From contig NZ_VCQT01000025.1 in NCBI RefSeq assembly GCF_005938655.1, positions 124,001 to 188,000 of the forward strand: DNA of 64,000 nt, written 5' to 3'. How positions within the stretch are numbered: position 1 is the stretch's first letter; the number at the start of each line of letters is the position of its first letter. The notes under the pieces are model-generated. The model was not told where the DNA came from, did not search any database, and saw only the letters and a list, made by a program, of their open reading frames with translations. Both the position numbers and the translations under genes were made by a program. Of this stretch, positions 9,929 through 20,096 are shown in pieces. The stretch is from Alloalcanivorax gelatiniphagus (GTDB lineage Bacteria > Pseudomonadota > Gammaproteobacteria > Pseudomonadales > Alcanivoracaceae).

Positions 9929-10336
9929 TCAGAGCGTCAGCCGGTCGCGGAAACGGGCCAGGGTTTTCTCGCCGATGCCCTTGATCGCCATCAGTTGATC
10001 AACGGATTTGAACGGCCCTTCCTGTTCCCGCCAGGCCACGATGCGCGCCGCCGTGGCGGGTCCCACGCCGCGCAGCTGTTGCAGCTCCTCCACGGTGGCG
10101 GTGTTCAGGTTGATCGGCGCGATGGCCGCCGCCGGGGCGGCATCGTCCGCGGGCTGGGCCGCCTGGGCCGGGGGCAGGCCGGCGGTCAGCAAGGCGCCCA
10201 GCAGCAGCACCGGGGCCAGCCGCGCGCGGGTGGCGCTGGTCCGGCGGCGGGCGGCGCCGTTCGAGGGAAGGTCCTGCGGGATAAAGGGTTGCGGGGTGAT
10301 TCCTTTGCGGGCGATTGCTTTCCGAATAAGTCCCAT
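9929..10336 (-). CDS. ComEA-like helix-hairpin-helix protein
   Basis: A 135-aa protein. The ATG at 10336 (MGLIRKAIARKG) has AGGAG 7 nt upstream and is preferred over an ATG seven codons earlier. A basic N-terminus and hydrophobic stretch (about 38-60, LAPVLLLGALLTAGLPPAQA) suggest a long signal peptide. The C-terminal half is two helix-hairpin-helix motifs (INLNTATVEELQQLRGVGPA and LMAIKGIGEKTLARFRDRL). This family includes ComEA, the periplasmic DNA receptor of natural transformation; small ComEA-like proteins also occur where competence is unproven. No other com genes are in the window. Confidence 0.8.
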   Translation of the reverse strand: MGLIRKAIARKGITPQPFIPQDLPSNGAARRRTSATRARLAPVLLLGALLTAGLPPAQAAQPADDAAPAAAIAPINLNTATVEELQQLRGVGPATAARIVAWREQEGPFKSVDQLMAIKGIGEKTLARFRDRLTL

Positions 10337-10391
10337 GTTTTTTCTCCTGTCAGTCATCCTTAATTGAAGGTGACTTCACTGTAGGAGAAAC

Positions 10392-10425
10392 GGATCAGGC
10401 CGGCTGTAGGCTACCGGCCTGATCC
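10392..10425. other. 12-bp perfect stem-loop between comEA-like gene and pyrF
   Basis: GGATCAGGCCGG ... CCGGCCTGATCC with a 10-nt loop lies just downstream of pyrF. There is no T-run in either direction, so it may be an mRNA 3'-end hairpin rather than a classical terminator. Confidence 0.5.
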
Positions 10426-10437
10426 AATGCCGGACAT

Positions 10438-11133
10438 CTAGGTCAGGCTTTGTAGGATATCGTCCACCACCGCTGTAGGATTTTGCGCACGGGTAATGGG
10501 CCGGCCGATCACCATATGGCTTACGCCCAGCTCCCGGGCCCGGGCCGGCGTCACCACCCGCCGTTGATCGTCGCCGGCGCTGCCGGCGGGCCGGATGCCC
10601 GGCGTTACCAGATCGAAGTCGGCGCCGCAGATCTCGCGCAGCATGGGCGCTTCCCGGGCGGAACAAACCACGCCATCCAGGCCATGGTCACGGGTCAACA
10701 GGGCCAGCCGGCGCACCTGCTCCTCGGCGCTGACGGTAACGCCGATCTCGCGGAGATCGTCCTCGGTCTGGCTGGTCAGCACGGTCACCGCGATCAGCCG
10801 GGGGCGCTCGCTGCAATTGGCCAGGGCTTCCCGGGCGGCGTCCATCATGCGCCCGCCGCCGCTGGCGTGCACATTGACCATCCACACTCCCAGGTCGGCG
10901 GCGGCGCGCACGGCACCGGCCACGGTATTGGGAATATCGTGGAATTTGAGATCCAGGAACACCTCGAAACCGCGCTGGCGCAGGGCTTCCACCACCGCCG
11001 GGCCGGCGCGGGTGAACAGCTCCTTGCCCACCTTCACGCGCACCCGTGCCGGGTCCAGCCGCTCCGCCATGGCCAGGGCCTGGTCGGCCTCCGGGTAGTC
11101 CAGGGCAACGATAATGGGGCTGTCGGCGGTCAC
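10438..11133 (-). CDS. pyrF: Orotidine 5'-phosphate decarboxylase
   Basis: A 231-aa class I OMP decarboxylase, the last step of UMP synthesis. The active-site motif is [10 protein letters not shown]; the phosphate-binding region is VTPGIRP and MVIGRPIT. The start is GTG at 11133 ([14 protein letters not shown]), with AAGGAGG 6 nt upstream; the GTG overlaps the lapB stop as GTGA, so the two are translationally coupled. End of the ihfB-lapA-lapB-pyrF order known from Pseudomonas. Confidence 0.97.
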   Translation of the reverse strand: MTADSPIIVALDYPEADQALAMAERLDPARVRVKVGKELFTRAGPAVVEALRQRGFEVFLDLKFHDIPNTVAGAVRAAADLGVWMVNVHASGGGRMMDAAREALANCSERPRLIAVTVLTSQTEDDLREIGVTVSAEEQVRRLALLTRDHGLDGVVCSAREAPMLREICGADFDLVTPGIRPAGSAGDDQRRVVTPARARELGVSHMVIGRPITRAQNPTAVVDDILQSLT

Positions 11134-12305
11134 GATTTGCCTCCTTCGGAGCGCGGTTTGATGGTGCCCCAGCGGCGGCAGCTCGGGCAGCGCCATTGCA
11201 TCAGCGGGGTCTGGAAGCCGCAGCGGCGGCACTGGTACGTGGTTTTGTCCGAGGCCAGGCGCTCGGTGAGTTCCCGGAGCATGCCCAGGTGTTCGCGGGC
11301 CTCGCCCTGGGCGGACACCTGCAGATTCATGTCGATGATGCGTTGCAGCCCGCGCACCGACGGGTTGGCTTTCATGTAATCGGCGATAAAGTCCGCCGCC
11401 TCGCGGTCACCGTAGCGCTCACGCAGCTGTTCCGAGAGCAGCAATACCCGGGCGGTGGAGGGTTGCTCGGCGCTGAAATCGGCCAGCAGGCGGATAAACT
11501 CTTCTTCTTTTTCCAGGTGCTGGTAACACTGGCGCAACTCGCCGAGCACCTCGTCGAAGAAATCCTTGTCCTGCTGCCAGATGCGCTTGAAGGCTTCGAT
11601 GGCGTCGCCCCACTGCTCCTCGCGCATTTCCAGCCGGCCCTGCACCACGCTGGCGCGCACGCACTGCCGGTCGAACCCCAGGGCCCGGCGCAACATGCGG
11701 CGCGCCGGGGTCAGTTCGCCCCGGGCGATTTGCGAGTCGGCTTCCTCACAGCAGTAATGGGCCAGGATCGGCGCCATCTTGGGGTCGGATTTGACCAGCT
11801 GCTCGCCCATGGAAATGGCGCTGGTCCAGTCCCGTTCCTGCTCGTACAGGTGGGTGAGCTGGCGGATCACCTGCTCGCGCTTCTCGCAGTCCTGGTCGAG
11901 CATCTCCAGCAGCACTTCCTCGGCCCGGTCGAACAGGCCGCCGGCCAGGTAATCCTCGGCCAGTTCCAGCTGGATCTGTTCCTGGGTGGCGCGCGGCAGC
12001 TCGCCCTGCTCCAGCAGGTGGGAGTGAATCAGGGTGGCACGGTCGAATTCGCCGCGTTTGCGGAACAGCCGCGCCATGCTGAGGTGGGTTTCCAGGGTCT
12101 GGTCGGTGACTTCCAGGCTGCTGAGCAAGGCTTCCACCGCCTTGTCCGGCTCTTCATTGAGCAGAAAGTTGAGCCCGGCCACGTATTCCTGGGACAGGGA
12201 CTCCATGCGCCGGCGCTGGCGGCGCTTACCTTCCCGTCGCCCCAGATAGAAGCCGGTGGCGATGGCGAAGAAGAACAGCGGAATCAGCCAAAGCGGTTCG
12301 CTCAT
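11130..12305 (-). CDS. lapB: LPS assembly regulator LapB (YciM)
   Basis: A 391-aa inner-membrane protein that in E. coli recruits LpxC to FtsH and so limits LPS synthesis. It has a single N-terminal helix ([20 protein letters not shown]), then nine or so TPR repeats, then a rubredoxin-like metal domain with CRRCG and CPSCRRWG. The start at 12305 is fixed by the ATGA overlap with lapA. Length matches the family (~389 aa). Confidence 0.96.
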   Translation of the reverse strand: MSEPLWLIPLFFFAIATGFYLGRREGKRRQRRRMESLSQEYVAGLNFLLNEEPDKAVEALLSSLEVTDQTLETHLSMARLFRKRGEFDRATLIHSHLLEQGELPRATQEQIQLELAEDYLAGGLFDRAEEVLLEMLDQDCEKREQVIRQLTHLYEQERDWTSAISMGEQLVKSDPKMAPILAHYCCEEADSQIARGELTPARRMLRRALGFDRQCVRASVVQGRLEMREEQWGDAIEAFKRIWQQDKDFFDEVLGELRQCYQHLEKEEEFIRLLADFSAEQPSTARVLLLSEQLRERYGDREAADFIADYMKANPSVRGLQRIIDMNLQVSAQGEAREHLGMLRELTERLASDKTTYQCRRCGFQTPLMQWRCPSCRRWGTIKPRSEGGKS

Positions 12306-12541
12306 GAACGGGACCCGAACAGACCACGTACTCCTCGCAGGCCCAGTCCGGTCAGCAGCCCCAGCAACAGCCCCAGGGCCAGCAGCAGCACCGCCATGGC
12401 GCCCAGGGTGACCTGCCATTGCCAGCCGGTGACCGGCAGCGCCAGGGTCACCAGCTGCGTGTTGGCGGTGACAAACAGAAACGCCGCGACGAACACCGCC
12501 AGCAGCGCAACGATCAAACAAATTCGGTAGAGATTTCGCAT
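12302..12541 (-). CDS. lapA: LapA-domain small membrane protein
   Basis: A 79-aa protein with two transmembrane helices (RICLIVALLAVFVAAFLFV and a second from about 38 to 68) and a basic C-terminus ([13 protein letters not shown]). It matches LapA (YciS), co-transcribed with lapB and involved in LPS assembly. The ATG at 12541 (MRNLYRICL) follows AGGATGAAGTG; an upstream in-frame start is rejected because it lies in the ihfB end. Stop overlaps lapB as ATGA. Confidence 0.9.
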   Translation of the reverse strand: MRNLYRICLIVALLAVFVAAFLFVTANTQLVTLALPVTGWQWQVTLGAMAVLLLALGLLLGLLTGLGLRGVRGLFGSRS

Positions 12542-12563
12542 CACTTCATCCTGCCCGGTGGAA

Positions 12564-12914
12564 TCAGCCGTGGGCGGCCTGGCCCCGGGAATCACCGTGG
12601 TCGTCGGTTTCATCATCGACCATGGATTCGTTGACCCGTTCGCGCAGTTCCTTGCCGGACTTGAAGTGCGGAACGTATTTACCGTCCAGCTTCACGCTGG
12701 CGCCGGTTTTGGGATTGCGGCCCACTCGGGGGGCGCGGAAATGAAGGGAAAAGCTGCCAAACCCGCGGATTTCGATACGGCCTCCCTCGGAAAGGGTGTC
12801 GGCCATGTAATCGATCAGGGTTTTGACGGCGAGCTCCACATCCCTGGGAGACAAGTGGTCATTCTGCTTGGAAATCCGGGCTATCAGTTTCGACTTCGTT
12901 AACGCTGACGCCAT
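12564..12914 (-). CDS. ihfB: Integration host factor beta subunit
   Basis: A 116-aa DNA-bending protein of the HU/IHF family. The DNA-binding beta arm contains [26 protein letters not shown]. The last ~20 residues ([19 protein letters not shown]) are an acidic extension beyond the usual ~94-100 aa. It lies between rpsA and lapA, as in other gammaproteobacteria. Confidence 0.96.
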   Translation of the reverse strand: MASALTKSKLIARISKQNDHLSPRDVELAVKTLIDYMADTLSEGGRIEIRGFGSFSLHFRAPRVGRNPKTGASVKLDGKYVPHFKSGKELRERVNESMVDDETDDHGDSRGQAAHG

Positions 12915-12945
12915 TGCAACCTTCTCCCCTGGGCTCCCTGCCCAG

Positions 12946-12971
12946 GGGGGCCGGCCGGTTGGCCGGCCCCC
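12946..12971. other. GC-rich stem-loop between rpsA and ihfB
   Basis: GGGGGCCGGCC GGTT GGCCGGCCCCC, a very stable hairpin without a T-run. It sits directly after the rpsA stop and before the ihfB ribosome site, so it may attenuate or process the rpsA-ihfB transcript. Confidence 0.6.
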
Positions 12972-12983
12972 GGGGAGGAGCCG

Positions 12984-14663
12984 TTATGACTCGTTGCTGT
13001 TTTCCATTTGCTGCTTGATCAGGTCACCGATGGTTTTCGGTGAATTGGCGTCCTGACCTTGCAGGTTGTCCATGGCTTCACGATCTTGTACCTGATCCTT
13101 GGCACGCACGGACAGATTGATGATGCGGTTCTTGCGGTCGATGTTGGTGATACGTGCTTCCACCTCGTCGCCCACCTTGAGAACTTCGGATGCATCGTTG
13201 ACGCGGTCGCGGCTGATTTCGCTGGCACGCAGGGTGCCTTCCACGTTCTCGGCCAGGTCCAGGGTGGCGCCTTTGGCGTCCACTTCCCTTACCGTGCCCT
13301 TAACGATGGTGCCCTTCTCATTGGCAGCAACATACTGAGCAAACGGATCGTCTGTCAACTGCTTGATTCCAAGGGAAATTCTTTCCCGCTCGGCATCAAT
13401 GGACAGAACCACGGTTTCCAGTTCATCGCCCTTGTTGAAGTTGCGCACCGCTTCCTCGCCCTGCTCTTCCCAGGAGATGTCGGACAGGTGCACCAGACCG
13501 TCGATACCGCCTTCCAGGCCAATGAAGATGCCGAAGTCGGTGATGGACTTGATCTTGCCGCTGATGCGGTCGCCCTTCTGGTAGTTCTCGGCGAAGGATT
13601 CCCACGGGTTGGACATGCACTGCTTGATACCCAGGGAAATACGGCGGCGGTCCTCGTCGATGTCGAGGATCATCACTTCCACTTCGTCGCCAATCTCTAC
13701 CACCTTGGACGGGTGGATGTTCTTGTTGGTCCAGTCCATTTCGGATACGTGAACCAGGCCTTCCACGCCTTCCTCGATCTCGGCGAAGCAGCCGTAATCG
13801 GTGAGGTTGGTGACGCGGGCACGGACCTTGGAACCTTCCGGGTACTTCTGCACGATGTCGTGCCACGGATCCTCGCCCAGCTGCTTGAGGCCCAGGGAGA
13901 CGCGCATTTTCTCGCGGTCGAACTTGAGAACCTTGATCTCGATTTCCTGGCCCACTTCGACGATTTCGCTGGGATGCTTGATGCGCTTCCAGGCCATGTC
14001 GGTGATGTGCAGCAGGCCGTCGATGCCGCCCAGGTCCACGAACGCACCGTAGTCGGTGAGGTTCTTGACGATCCCCTTGACCACCATGCCTTCCTGCAGG
14101 GACTCCAGCAGCGCTTCGCGCTCGGCGGAGTGTTCGGCTTCCATGACTGCGCGGCGGGAAACCACCACGTTGTTGCGCTTCGGATCCAGCTTGATGACCT
14201 TGAAGTCCAGGTCCTTGCCTTCCAGGTGGGTAACATCGCGTACCGGACGGATGTCCACCAGGGAGCCGGGCAGGAACGCGCGGATCGGGCCGATATCGAC
14301 GGTGAAGCCGCCCTTGACCTTGCCGGAGATCTGACCTTTGACGATTTCGTCCTTGTCGAAAGCCACTTCCAGCTCGGCCCATACTTCGGCGCGCTTGGCT
14401 TTCTCACGGGACAGGCGGGTGAAGCCCATGCCGTCGTCGATGGCGTCGACCGCCACTTCCACTTCGTCGCCTTCGGCGATTTCCAGCTCACCGCTTTCGC
14501 TGATGAATTCGTTGCGGGCGATGATGCCTTCGGACTTCAGACCGGCGTTGACGGTGACCCAGTCACTGTCGATGGCGACCACGGTACCTTTGATGATGGA
14601 ACCGCGGGCAACGTCCAGGTCCTTAAGGCTTTCTTCGAAAAGTTCGGCAAAAGATTCAGTCAT
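12984..14663 (-). CDS. rpsA: 30S ribosomal protein S1
   Basis: A 559-aa protein with six S1 RNA-binding repeats (for example [37 protein letters not shown] and [18 protein letters not shown]). S1 brings mRNA to the ribosome. The ATG at 14663 ([13 protein letters not shown]) lacks a strong Shine-Dalgarno, as is known for rpsA, whose own translation is autoregulated by S1. Flanked by cmk and ihfB in the conserved order. Confidence 0.98.
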   Translation of the reverse strand: MTESFAELFEESLKDLDVARGSIIKGTVVAIDSDWVTVNAGLKSEGIIARNEFISESGELEIAEGDEVEVAVDAIDDGMGFTRLSREKAKRAEVWAELEVAFDKDEIVKGQISGKVKGGFTVDIGPIRAFLPGSLVDIRPVRDVTHLEGKDLDFKVIKLDPKRNNVVVSRRAVMEAEHSAEREALLESLQEGMVVKGIVKNLTDYGAFVDLGGIDGLLHITDMAWKRIKHPSEIVEVGQEIEIKVLKFDREKMRVSLGLKQLGEDPWHDIVQKYPEGSKVRARVTNLTDYGCFAEIEEGVEGLVHVSEMDWTNKNIHPSKVVEIGDEVEVMILDIDEDRRRISLGIKQCMSNPWESFAENYQKGDRISGKIKSITDFGIFIGLEGGIDGLVHLSDISWEEQGEEAVRNFNKGDELETVVLSIDAERERISLGIKQLTDDPFAQYVAANEKGTIVKGTVREVDAKGATLDLAENVEGTLRASEISRDRVNDASEVLKVGDEVEARITNIDRKNRIINLSVRAKDQVQDREAMDNLQGQDANSPKTIGDLIKQQMENSNES

Positions 14664-14784
14664 GGATAATCTCGTGATACACATACCAACCAGCAGGCAT
14701 GGGTTATTCATAAAAGGCCGCGGTTCCAAGCTGGTTTACTGTAAGAAACCGGGCGACCTGTTTTCAGAAAAGTCAGAACACCAT

Positions 14785-14850
14785 TGTAGGAGCGGCTTCA
14801 GCCGCGATACTGGCCGGCCGGCGAGATATCGCGGCTGAAGCCGCTCCTAC
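14785..14850. repeat. Pair of inverted GCGGCT hairpin repeats
   Basis: GTAGGAGCGGCTTCAGCCGCGAT (to 14808) and its inverse (14828-14850) lie in the rpsA 5' region downstream of cmk. Confidence 0.88.
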
Positions 14851-14874
14851 GGGGTAATCTGGACAACCGCTGCC

Positions 14875-15546
14875 TCAGGTCAGGGACCGGGCACCGGCTT
14901 CGTCGAGAATCCGCTCCACCACCTGATCCACGCTGAGCTCGGTGGAATCAATCTCCACCGCGTCCGGCGCCGGCTTCAGGGGGGCGACGGCACGCTGCAT
15001 GTCGCGCTCGTCCCGGGTGCGGATGTCTTCGATAAGGGTGGCGAGGTTAGCATCAAAGCCCTTTTCCTTCAACTGGCCCAGGCGCCGCCGGGCCCGTTCC
15101 TCGGCGCTGGCGGTGAGGAAGATCTTCAGCGGCGCGTCACGGAACACCACGGTGCCCATATCGCGGCCGTCGGCCACCAGCCCCGGGCGCTGGGCAAAGG
15201 CCCGCTGGCGGGCGAACAGGGCATCGCGCACCGGCTGCAGCACCGCCACCTGGCTGGCCAGTTCGCCGACCCGCTCCTCGCGGATGATCTGGCCCACGTC
15301 CTCGCCGTCCAGCAGCACCGCGGTGTCGTTCCCTCCTTCCCGGAATTCCACCGGCAGCTGCTCGGCCAGGTCCACCAGACGCATTTCGTCGTCCAGGGCC
15401 ACGCCGCGCCGTTCCGCGTGCAGGCCCAGCACCCGGTAGAGTGCCCCGGAGTCCAGCAGATGCCAGCCCAGCCCGGTGGCCACCCGCCGCGCCACGGTGC
15501 CCTTGCCGGAGGACACCGGGCCGTCGATGGTGATTACCGGGATCAT
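14875..15546 (-). CDS. cmk: Cytidylate kinase
   Basis: A 223-aa CMP/dCMP kinase with P-loop [13 protein letters not shown] near the N-terminus and the CMP-binding [10 protein letters not shown]. The ATG at 15546 overlaps the stop of the tyrA-aroA fusion gene (ATGA). Part of the serC-to-rpsA block. Confidence 0.97.
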   Translation of the reverse strand: MIPVITIDGPVSSGKGTVARRVATGLGWHLLDSGALYRVLGLHAERRGVALDDEMRLVDLAEQLPVEFREGGNDTAVLLDGEDVGQIIREERVGELASQVAVLQPVRDALFARQRAFAQRPGLVADGRDMGTVVFRDAPLKIFLTASAEERARRRLGQLKEKGFDANLATLIEDIRTRDERDMQRAVAPLKPAPDAVEIDSTELSVDQVVERILDEAGARSLT

Positions 15547-17813
15547 GAGCCCTCTCCGGCCGGCACCGCCGCGCCCTGCACGTCCAGGGCCAGGCCGGCG
15601 CCGGCGGCCAGCGTGGCGAAGCCGGGGAAGCTGGTGGCCACGTTGGCGCAGTGGTGGATGGTAATCGGCGCGCCGGCGCGCAGCGCCGCCATGGCGAAGC
15701 TCATGGCGATGCGGTGATCGCCGTGGGATTCCACCTGGCCGCCGCCGAAGGCGCCGCCAACGATGCGGATGCCGTCTTCATAGACCTGATGCTCCACCCC
15801 CAGGGTGGCCAGCCCGTCGGCCATCACCTGGATGCGGTCGGACTCCTTGACGCGCAGCTCCTCGGCGCCGCGCAGCACGGTCTCGCCGTCGGCGCAGGCG
15901 GCGGCGATAAACACCGCCGGCAGCTCATCGATGGCCAGGGGCACCAGCTCCTCGGGGATGGTGATGCCCTTCAGGGGGGCACTGCGCACGACCAGGTCGG
16001 CCACCGGCTCACCACCGGCATCCCGTTGATTTTCCAGGCGAATGTCCGCGCCCATCAGCTTGAGAATATCGATCACGCCGGTGCGGGTGGGGTTCACGCC
16101 CACATGGGGAAGCGTCACTTCGCTGCCCTCGGCGATGCTGGCGCCCACCAGAAAGAAGGCCGCCGAGGAGATATCCGCGGGCACGTCCAGCCGGCCGCCG
16201 CTGAGAGCGCCGCCGCCGTGCACCGTGGCGGTGGCGCCGTCCCGGCCCACCGGGTAGCCGAAGCCGGTCAGCATCCGCTCGGTATGGTCACGGGTGGGCG
16301 CAGGTTCGGTCACCGAGGTGGCGCCCTCGGCGTACAGGCCGGCCAGCAGCACCGCGGATTTGACCTGGGCGGAGGCCATCGGCAGGTGGTAATGAATGCC
16401 CTTCAGGGTATGGCCGCCGTGAATACGCACCGGCGGGCGGCCGCCCTCGCCGGTGTCGATGACGGCGCCCATTTCCCGCAGCGGTGCCGCCACCCGTTCC
16501 ATGGGGCGCTTGGAAAGCGACTCGTCGCCGGTCAGCTCGGTGTCGAAGCTCTGGCCGGCCAGCAGGCCGGTGAGCAGCCGCATGGAGGTGCCGGAGTTGC
16601 CCATATAGAGCGGCTTGCCGGGATCACGCAGACCATGCAGGCCGACCCCGTGCACCACCACCCGGCCGTTGTGCGGGCCCTCGATCACCACGCCCATGTC
16701 ACGGAACGCCTGCAGCGTGGCCAGGGCGTCCTCGCCCTCCAGAAAGCCACTGATCTCGGTGCTGCCCTCGGCCAGGGAGGCCAGCATGATCGAGCGGTGC
16801 GACATGGATTTGTCGCCGGGCACCCGCAACCGGCCCTGCAACCGGCCGCCGGGGGATACCACGAAGGTGGGATCGGAATCGTGTGTCATGCCTGTCTCGT
16901 CGTCGGAATGACGCGCCCGGGTATAGGACGAGCGCGTGTTCATGGCCAGGAAATGGGCCCGGGCGGTGTTCGCCCGGCTCATGATACCCATCATGGCCTC
17001 GGAATCCTGGTCGCTCACCGCCCGGCGGAAGCGTTCGATGCCGTCACTGAACAGATCCAGGGCATCGAGCACCGCCTGGCGATTCTCACGGAAGATATCG
17101 TGCCACATCACCGGGTCGGACCCGGCGATACGGGTGAAGTCGCGGAAGCCACCGGCGGCGTAGCGGAAAATCTCGGTGGAGTCCCCCTGGCGGGCCAGGG
17201 TATCCACCAGCGAAAACGCCAGCAGATGCGGCAGGTGGCTGGTTTCCGCCAGCACCCGGTCGTGGTGCTCCGGGGCCATGGTCAGCACTTCCGCGCCCAG
17301 GGCGCTCCACAGCTCCGCCACCCGGCGGGCGGCGTCGGCATCGGTGTCGGCCACCGGCGTCAGGATCACCCGGTGATGCTGGTAGAGTTCCGCGTCGGCG
17401 GCCTCCACCCCGCTTTTTTCCTTGCCGGCGATGGGATGGCCGGGCACGAAGCGGGCAAACCCGGCGCCCAGGGTGCGCCTGGCCTGCTCGATCACCGCGC
17501 CCTTGACGCTGCCGCCGTCGGTGACGATGGCGCCCTCCGCCAGCCCCGGGGCCAGCGCCTGGAACACCGCCTCCATGGCCGACACCGGCGTGGACACGAA
17601 CACCAGGTCGGCGCCGCGCACCGCCAGCGCCAGATCCTGGCTGCCTTCGTCGATCAGGCCCAGGGCCATGCCCTGCTCCAGGGTGCGCGCGGAGCGCGAG
17701 CCGGCCACCACGGTGCCGGCCAATCCTCGCTCACGGAGGGCGGCGGCGAAGGAGCCGCCGATCAGCCCCAGGCCGATCACCGTCACCCGCCGGAACAGCG
17801 GCCCGGCGCTCAT
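15543..17813 (-). CDS. Fused prephenate dehydrogenase / EPSP synthase
   Basis: A 756-aa bifunctional protein. Residues 1 to about 310 are TyrA (NAD-binding [15 protein letters not shown]; catalytic region [16 protein letters not shown] and [11 protein letters not shown]), converting prephenate to 4-hydroxyphenylpyruvate. Residues about 320-756 are AroA ([45 protein letters not shown]), making EPSP for chorismate. The linker is near [15 protein letters not shown]. The same TyrA-AroA fusion occurs in Pseudomonas (PA3164 type). The ATG overlaps the hisC stop, and its own stop overlaps cmk. An in-frame internal ATG at the linker could give a free AroA. Confidence 0.95.
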   Translation of the reverse strand: MSAGPLFRRVTVIGLGLIGGSFAAALRERGLAGTVVAGSRSARTLEQGMALGLIDEGSQDLALAVRGADLVFVSTPVSAMEAVFQALAPGLAEGAIVTDGGSVKGAVIEQARRTLGAGFARFVPGHPIAGKEKSGVEAADAELYQHHRVILTPVADTDADAARRVAELWSALGAEVLTMAPEHHDRVLAETSHLPHLLAFSLVDTLARQGDSTEIFRYAAGGFRDFTRIAGSDPVMWHDIFRENRQAVLDALDLFSDGIERFRRAVSDQDSEAMMGIMSRANTARAHFLAMNTRSSYTRARHSDDETGMTHDSDPTFVVSPGGRLQGRLRVPGDKSMSHRSIMLASLAEGSTEISGFLEGEDALATLQAFRDMGVVIEGPHNGRVVVHGVGLHGLRDPGKPLYMGNSGTSMRLLTGLLAGQSFDTELTGDESLSKRPMERVAAPLREMGAVIDTGEGGRPPVRIHGGHTLKGIHYHLPMASAQVKSAVLLAGLYAEGATSVTEPAPTRDHTERMLTGFGYPVGRDGATATVHGGGALSGGRLDVPADISSAAFFLVGASIAEGSEVTLPHVGVNPTRTGVIDILKLMGADIRLENQRDAGGEPVADLVVRSAPLKGITIPEELVPLAIDELPAVFIAAACADGETVLRGAEELRVKESDRIQVMADGLATLGVEHQVYEDGIRIVGGAFGGGQVESHGDHRIAMSFAMAALRAGAPITIHHCANVATSFPGFATLAAGAGLALDVQGAAVPAGEGS

Positions 17814-18916
17814 CGGGCGCTCAGAACCTTGCCCAGGGCCGCCAGGAAGCGTTCGTTGTCGCGGGCGGTGCCGGCGGTCACACGCAGATGGCGGGGCATG
17901 CCGTAGCCGCCCAGCGGCCGCACGATCACGCCTTCGCGCAGCAGCGCCTCATATACGGGCTGGGCGTCACCGCCGCAGTCGAAGGCGACGAAGTTGGCCA
18001 CCGACGGAATCTGCTCGAGATTCAGGGCCGCCAGCCCCTCGGCCAGCTGCACCAGGCCGGTGGTGTTCTCGCTCTTGGAGTTCTCGATATGATCGCTGTC
18101 GTCCAGGGCCGCCTCGGCGGCGGCCAGGGCCGGAATGTTCACGTTGAACGGCTGGCGCACCCGGTTGAGCACGTCCGCCACCTGCGGATGGGCCACGCCG
18201 TAGCCCACCCGCAGCCCGGCCAGGCCATGAATCTTGGAAAAGGTGCGCGTCACGATCAGGTTCGGGTAGCGCGCCATGCGCCGCAGCCCGTCCGGGTAAT
18301 GGCTCTCTTCCACGTACTCGAAGTAGGCTTCGTCGAGCACCACCAGCACGTTTTCCGGTACCCGGGCCAGAAAAGCGTCCAGGGCATGGTCATTGAACCA
18401 GGTGCCGGTGGGGTTGTTGGGGTTGGCCAGGAACACCACCCGGGTGCGCTCGGTGATGGCGTCGGCCATGGCCGCCAGGTCGTGGCCGAACAGGTGCGAC
18501 TCCACCTGCACCGGTTTGGCGGAACAGGCCAGGGTCACCAGCGGGTAGATGGCGAAGGCGAATTCCGAGAACACCGCCTCGTCGCCGGGCTGCAGGTAGG
18601 CCCGGGCGATCAGTTCCAGCACGTCGTTGGAGCCGTTGCCCAGCACCAGCTGGTCCGCGCCCACGCCCAGCCGTTCCGCCAGGGCCGCCTTCAGCGAGAA
18701 GCCGGCGCCGTCCGGGTACAGGTGAATCTGGTCCAGAGCGTGGCGGGCGGCGTCCAGCGCCCTGTGACTGGGGCCCAGCGGGTTTTCGTTGCTGGCCAGC
18801 TTGATCACGTCGCGGATGCCCAGCTCACGCTGCAGCTCCTCGATGGGTTTGCCGGGCTGATAAGGCCGCAGCCGCTGCACGCCGTCGTTGGCCAGTTGGG
18901 TGTAATCGCAGGTCAT
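17810..18916 (-). CDS. hisC: Histidinol-phosphate aminotransferase
   Basis: A 368-aa PLP enzyme of fold type I. It has KLASNENPLGPS near the N-terminus, NPNNPTGT, and the PLP-lysine region RTFSKIHGLAGLRVGYG. In this context, between pheA and tyrA/aroA, such HisC paralogues (HisC2) may also act as aromatic aminotransferases; that second role is inference. The ATG at 18916 follows AAGGA. Confidence 0.94.
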   Translation of the reverse strand: MTCDYTQLANDGVQRLRPYQPGKPIEELQRELGIRDVIKLASNENPLGPSHRALDAARHALDQIHLYPDGAGFSLKAALAERLGVGADQLVLGNGSNDVLELIARAYLQPGDEAVFSEFAFAIYPLVTLACSAKPVQVESHLFGHDLAAMADAITERTRVVFLANPNNPTGTWFNDHALDAFLARVPENVLVVLDEAYFEYVEESHYPDGLRRMARYPNLIVTRTFSKIHGLAGLRVGYGVAHPQVADVLNRVRQPFNVNIPALAAAEAALDDSDHIENSKSENTTGLVQLAEGLAALNLEQIPSVANFVAFDCGGDAQPVYEALLREGVIVRPLGGYGMPRHLRVTAGTARDNERFLAALGKVLSAR

Positions 18917-18947
18917 GGTTTTTCCTTGTGCTCTGGTCCGCTGCCTT

Positions 18948-19012
18948 GATCGCGGCTAAAGCCGCTCGCGCCTACGGATTCACTGCAGGAGCGCGATCCT
19001 CGGCGCTCCTGC
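18948..19012. repeat. Degenerate hairpin repeat plus 10-bp stem-loop between pheA and hisC
   Basis: A GCGGCT-type repeat (18948-18975) is followed by a perfect stem GCAGGAGCGC / GCGCTCCTGC (18985-19012), which looks like a decayed inverted partner. It sits in the only sizeable gap inside the serC-cmk block and could act as an attenuator. Confidence 0.65.
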
Positions 19013-19016
19013 TTCC

Positions 19017-20096
19017 TTATAGAACCGCCTTGGGGTAGGAGCCGAGCACCTTGATGGTGGTGCCGTCGCTGTCCAGGGCGTCGAGCACTTCGGTCAGGGC
19101 CGGGTCTTCCTTGTGGCCTTCACAGTCCACGAAGAACACATAGCTCCAGTTGGCGATGCGCGACGGCCGGCTTTCCAGGCGGGTCAGGTTGATGTCTTTT
19201 TCCCGGAACGGGCGCAGCAGGTCGGACAGCAGGCCCGGACGGTTCTTGCCGGACACCAGCAGGCTGGTTTTGTCGTGGCCGGAGGGCGGCGTGTCCTGGC
19301 GGCCGATGATCAGGAACCGGGTGGTGTTGTCCGGCCGGTCCTCGATGTTCACCTGCACCTTGTCCAGGTTATACAGCTCGCAGGCCATGTCGCCGGCGAT
19401 GGCCATGGCGTTCCATTCATCACGCAGGCGACGGGCCGCTTCCGCGTTGGAGCTTACCGCCACCCGTTCCACCGCCGGCATGTGCGCGTCCAGCCACTGG
19501 CGGCACTGGGCCAAAGTCTGCTGGTGGGAATAGATGCGCGTCACCTTGTCCCGGCGCGTGTGCGGCCCGGATAACAGATGATGGTGGATGCGCAGCTCCA
19601 CCTCGCCGCAGATCTTCAGGTCCGAATTCATGAACGAATCCAGGGTATGGTTGACCATGCCCTCGGTGGAGTTTTCCACCGGCACCACGCCGAAATGCAC
19701 CGCACCGGATTCCACTTCCCGGAACACCTCGTCGATGGCGCCCAGGGGCACGCTCTCCACGGCGTGGCCGAAATGCTTGATCGCCGCCTGCTGGGTGAAG
19801 GTGCCCTCCGGGCCCAGAAACGCCACCCGCATGGGTTGTTCCAGGGCCAGACAGACGCTCATCACCTCGCGGAACAGGCGCGCCATTTCCTCGGCGCCGA
19901 TGGGGCCGGCATTGCGCTCCTTGATCCGGCGCAGCACCTGGGCCTCACGCTCGGGCCGGTAGAACACCGGCTCCGGGTCCTCGGCGCGCTTCACCTCCGC
20001 CACCTGATGGGCCAGGTCGGCGCGCTTGTTGAGCAGGTCCTGGAGCTGCTGGTCCAGGGCGTCGATCTGGTCCCTGAGTGCGTTGAGATCCGTCAT
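19017..20096 (-). CDS. pheA: Chorismate mutase / prephenate dehydratase
   Basis: A 359-aa bifunctional P-protein of phenylalanine synthesis. It has an AroQ chorismate mutase domain (about 1-90: LRDQIDALDQQLQDLLNKRA), a prephenate dehydratase domain (about 95-270: VAFLGPEGTFTQQAA; VPVENSTEGMV; DNTTRFLIIG) and a C-terminal ACT domain (from about 278: KTSLLVSGKNRPGLLSDLL) for phenylalanine feedback. The ATG overlaps the serC stop by one base (TGATG). Confidence 0.97.
   Translation of the reverse strand: MTDLNALRDQIDALDQQLQDLLNKRADLAHQVAEVKRAEDPEPVFYRPEREAQVLRRIKERNAGPIGAEEMARLFREVMSVCLALEQPMRVAFLGPEGTFTQQAAIKHFGHAVESVPLGAIDEVFREVESGAVHFGVVPVENSTEGMVNHTLDSFMNSDLKICGEVELRIHHHLLSGPHTRRDKVTRIYSHQQTLAQCRQWLDAHMPAVERVAVSSNAEAARRLRDEWNAMAIAGDMACELYNLDKVQVNIEDRPDNTTRFLIIGRQDTPPSGHDKTSLLVSGKNRPGLLSDLLRPFREKDINLTRLESRPSRIANWSYVFFVDCEGHKEDPALTEVLDALDSDGTTIKVLGSYPKAVL

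Noticed and set aside
9793-9984. 63-aa plus-strand ORF over the comEA terminator
   Set aside because: It reads through a strong terminator hairpin and into the antisense of the comEA-like gene.
15651-17906. 751-aa plus-strand ORF opposite tyrA-aroA
   Set aside because: Exact antisense shadow of a well-supported fused gene; no recognisable motif and biased His/Gly/Gln composition.
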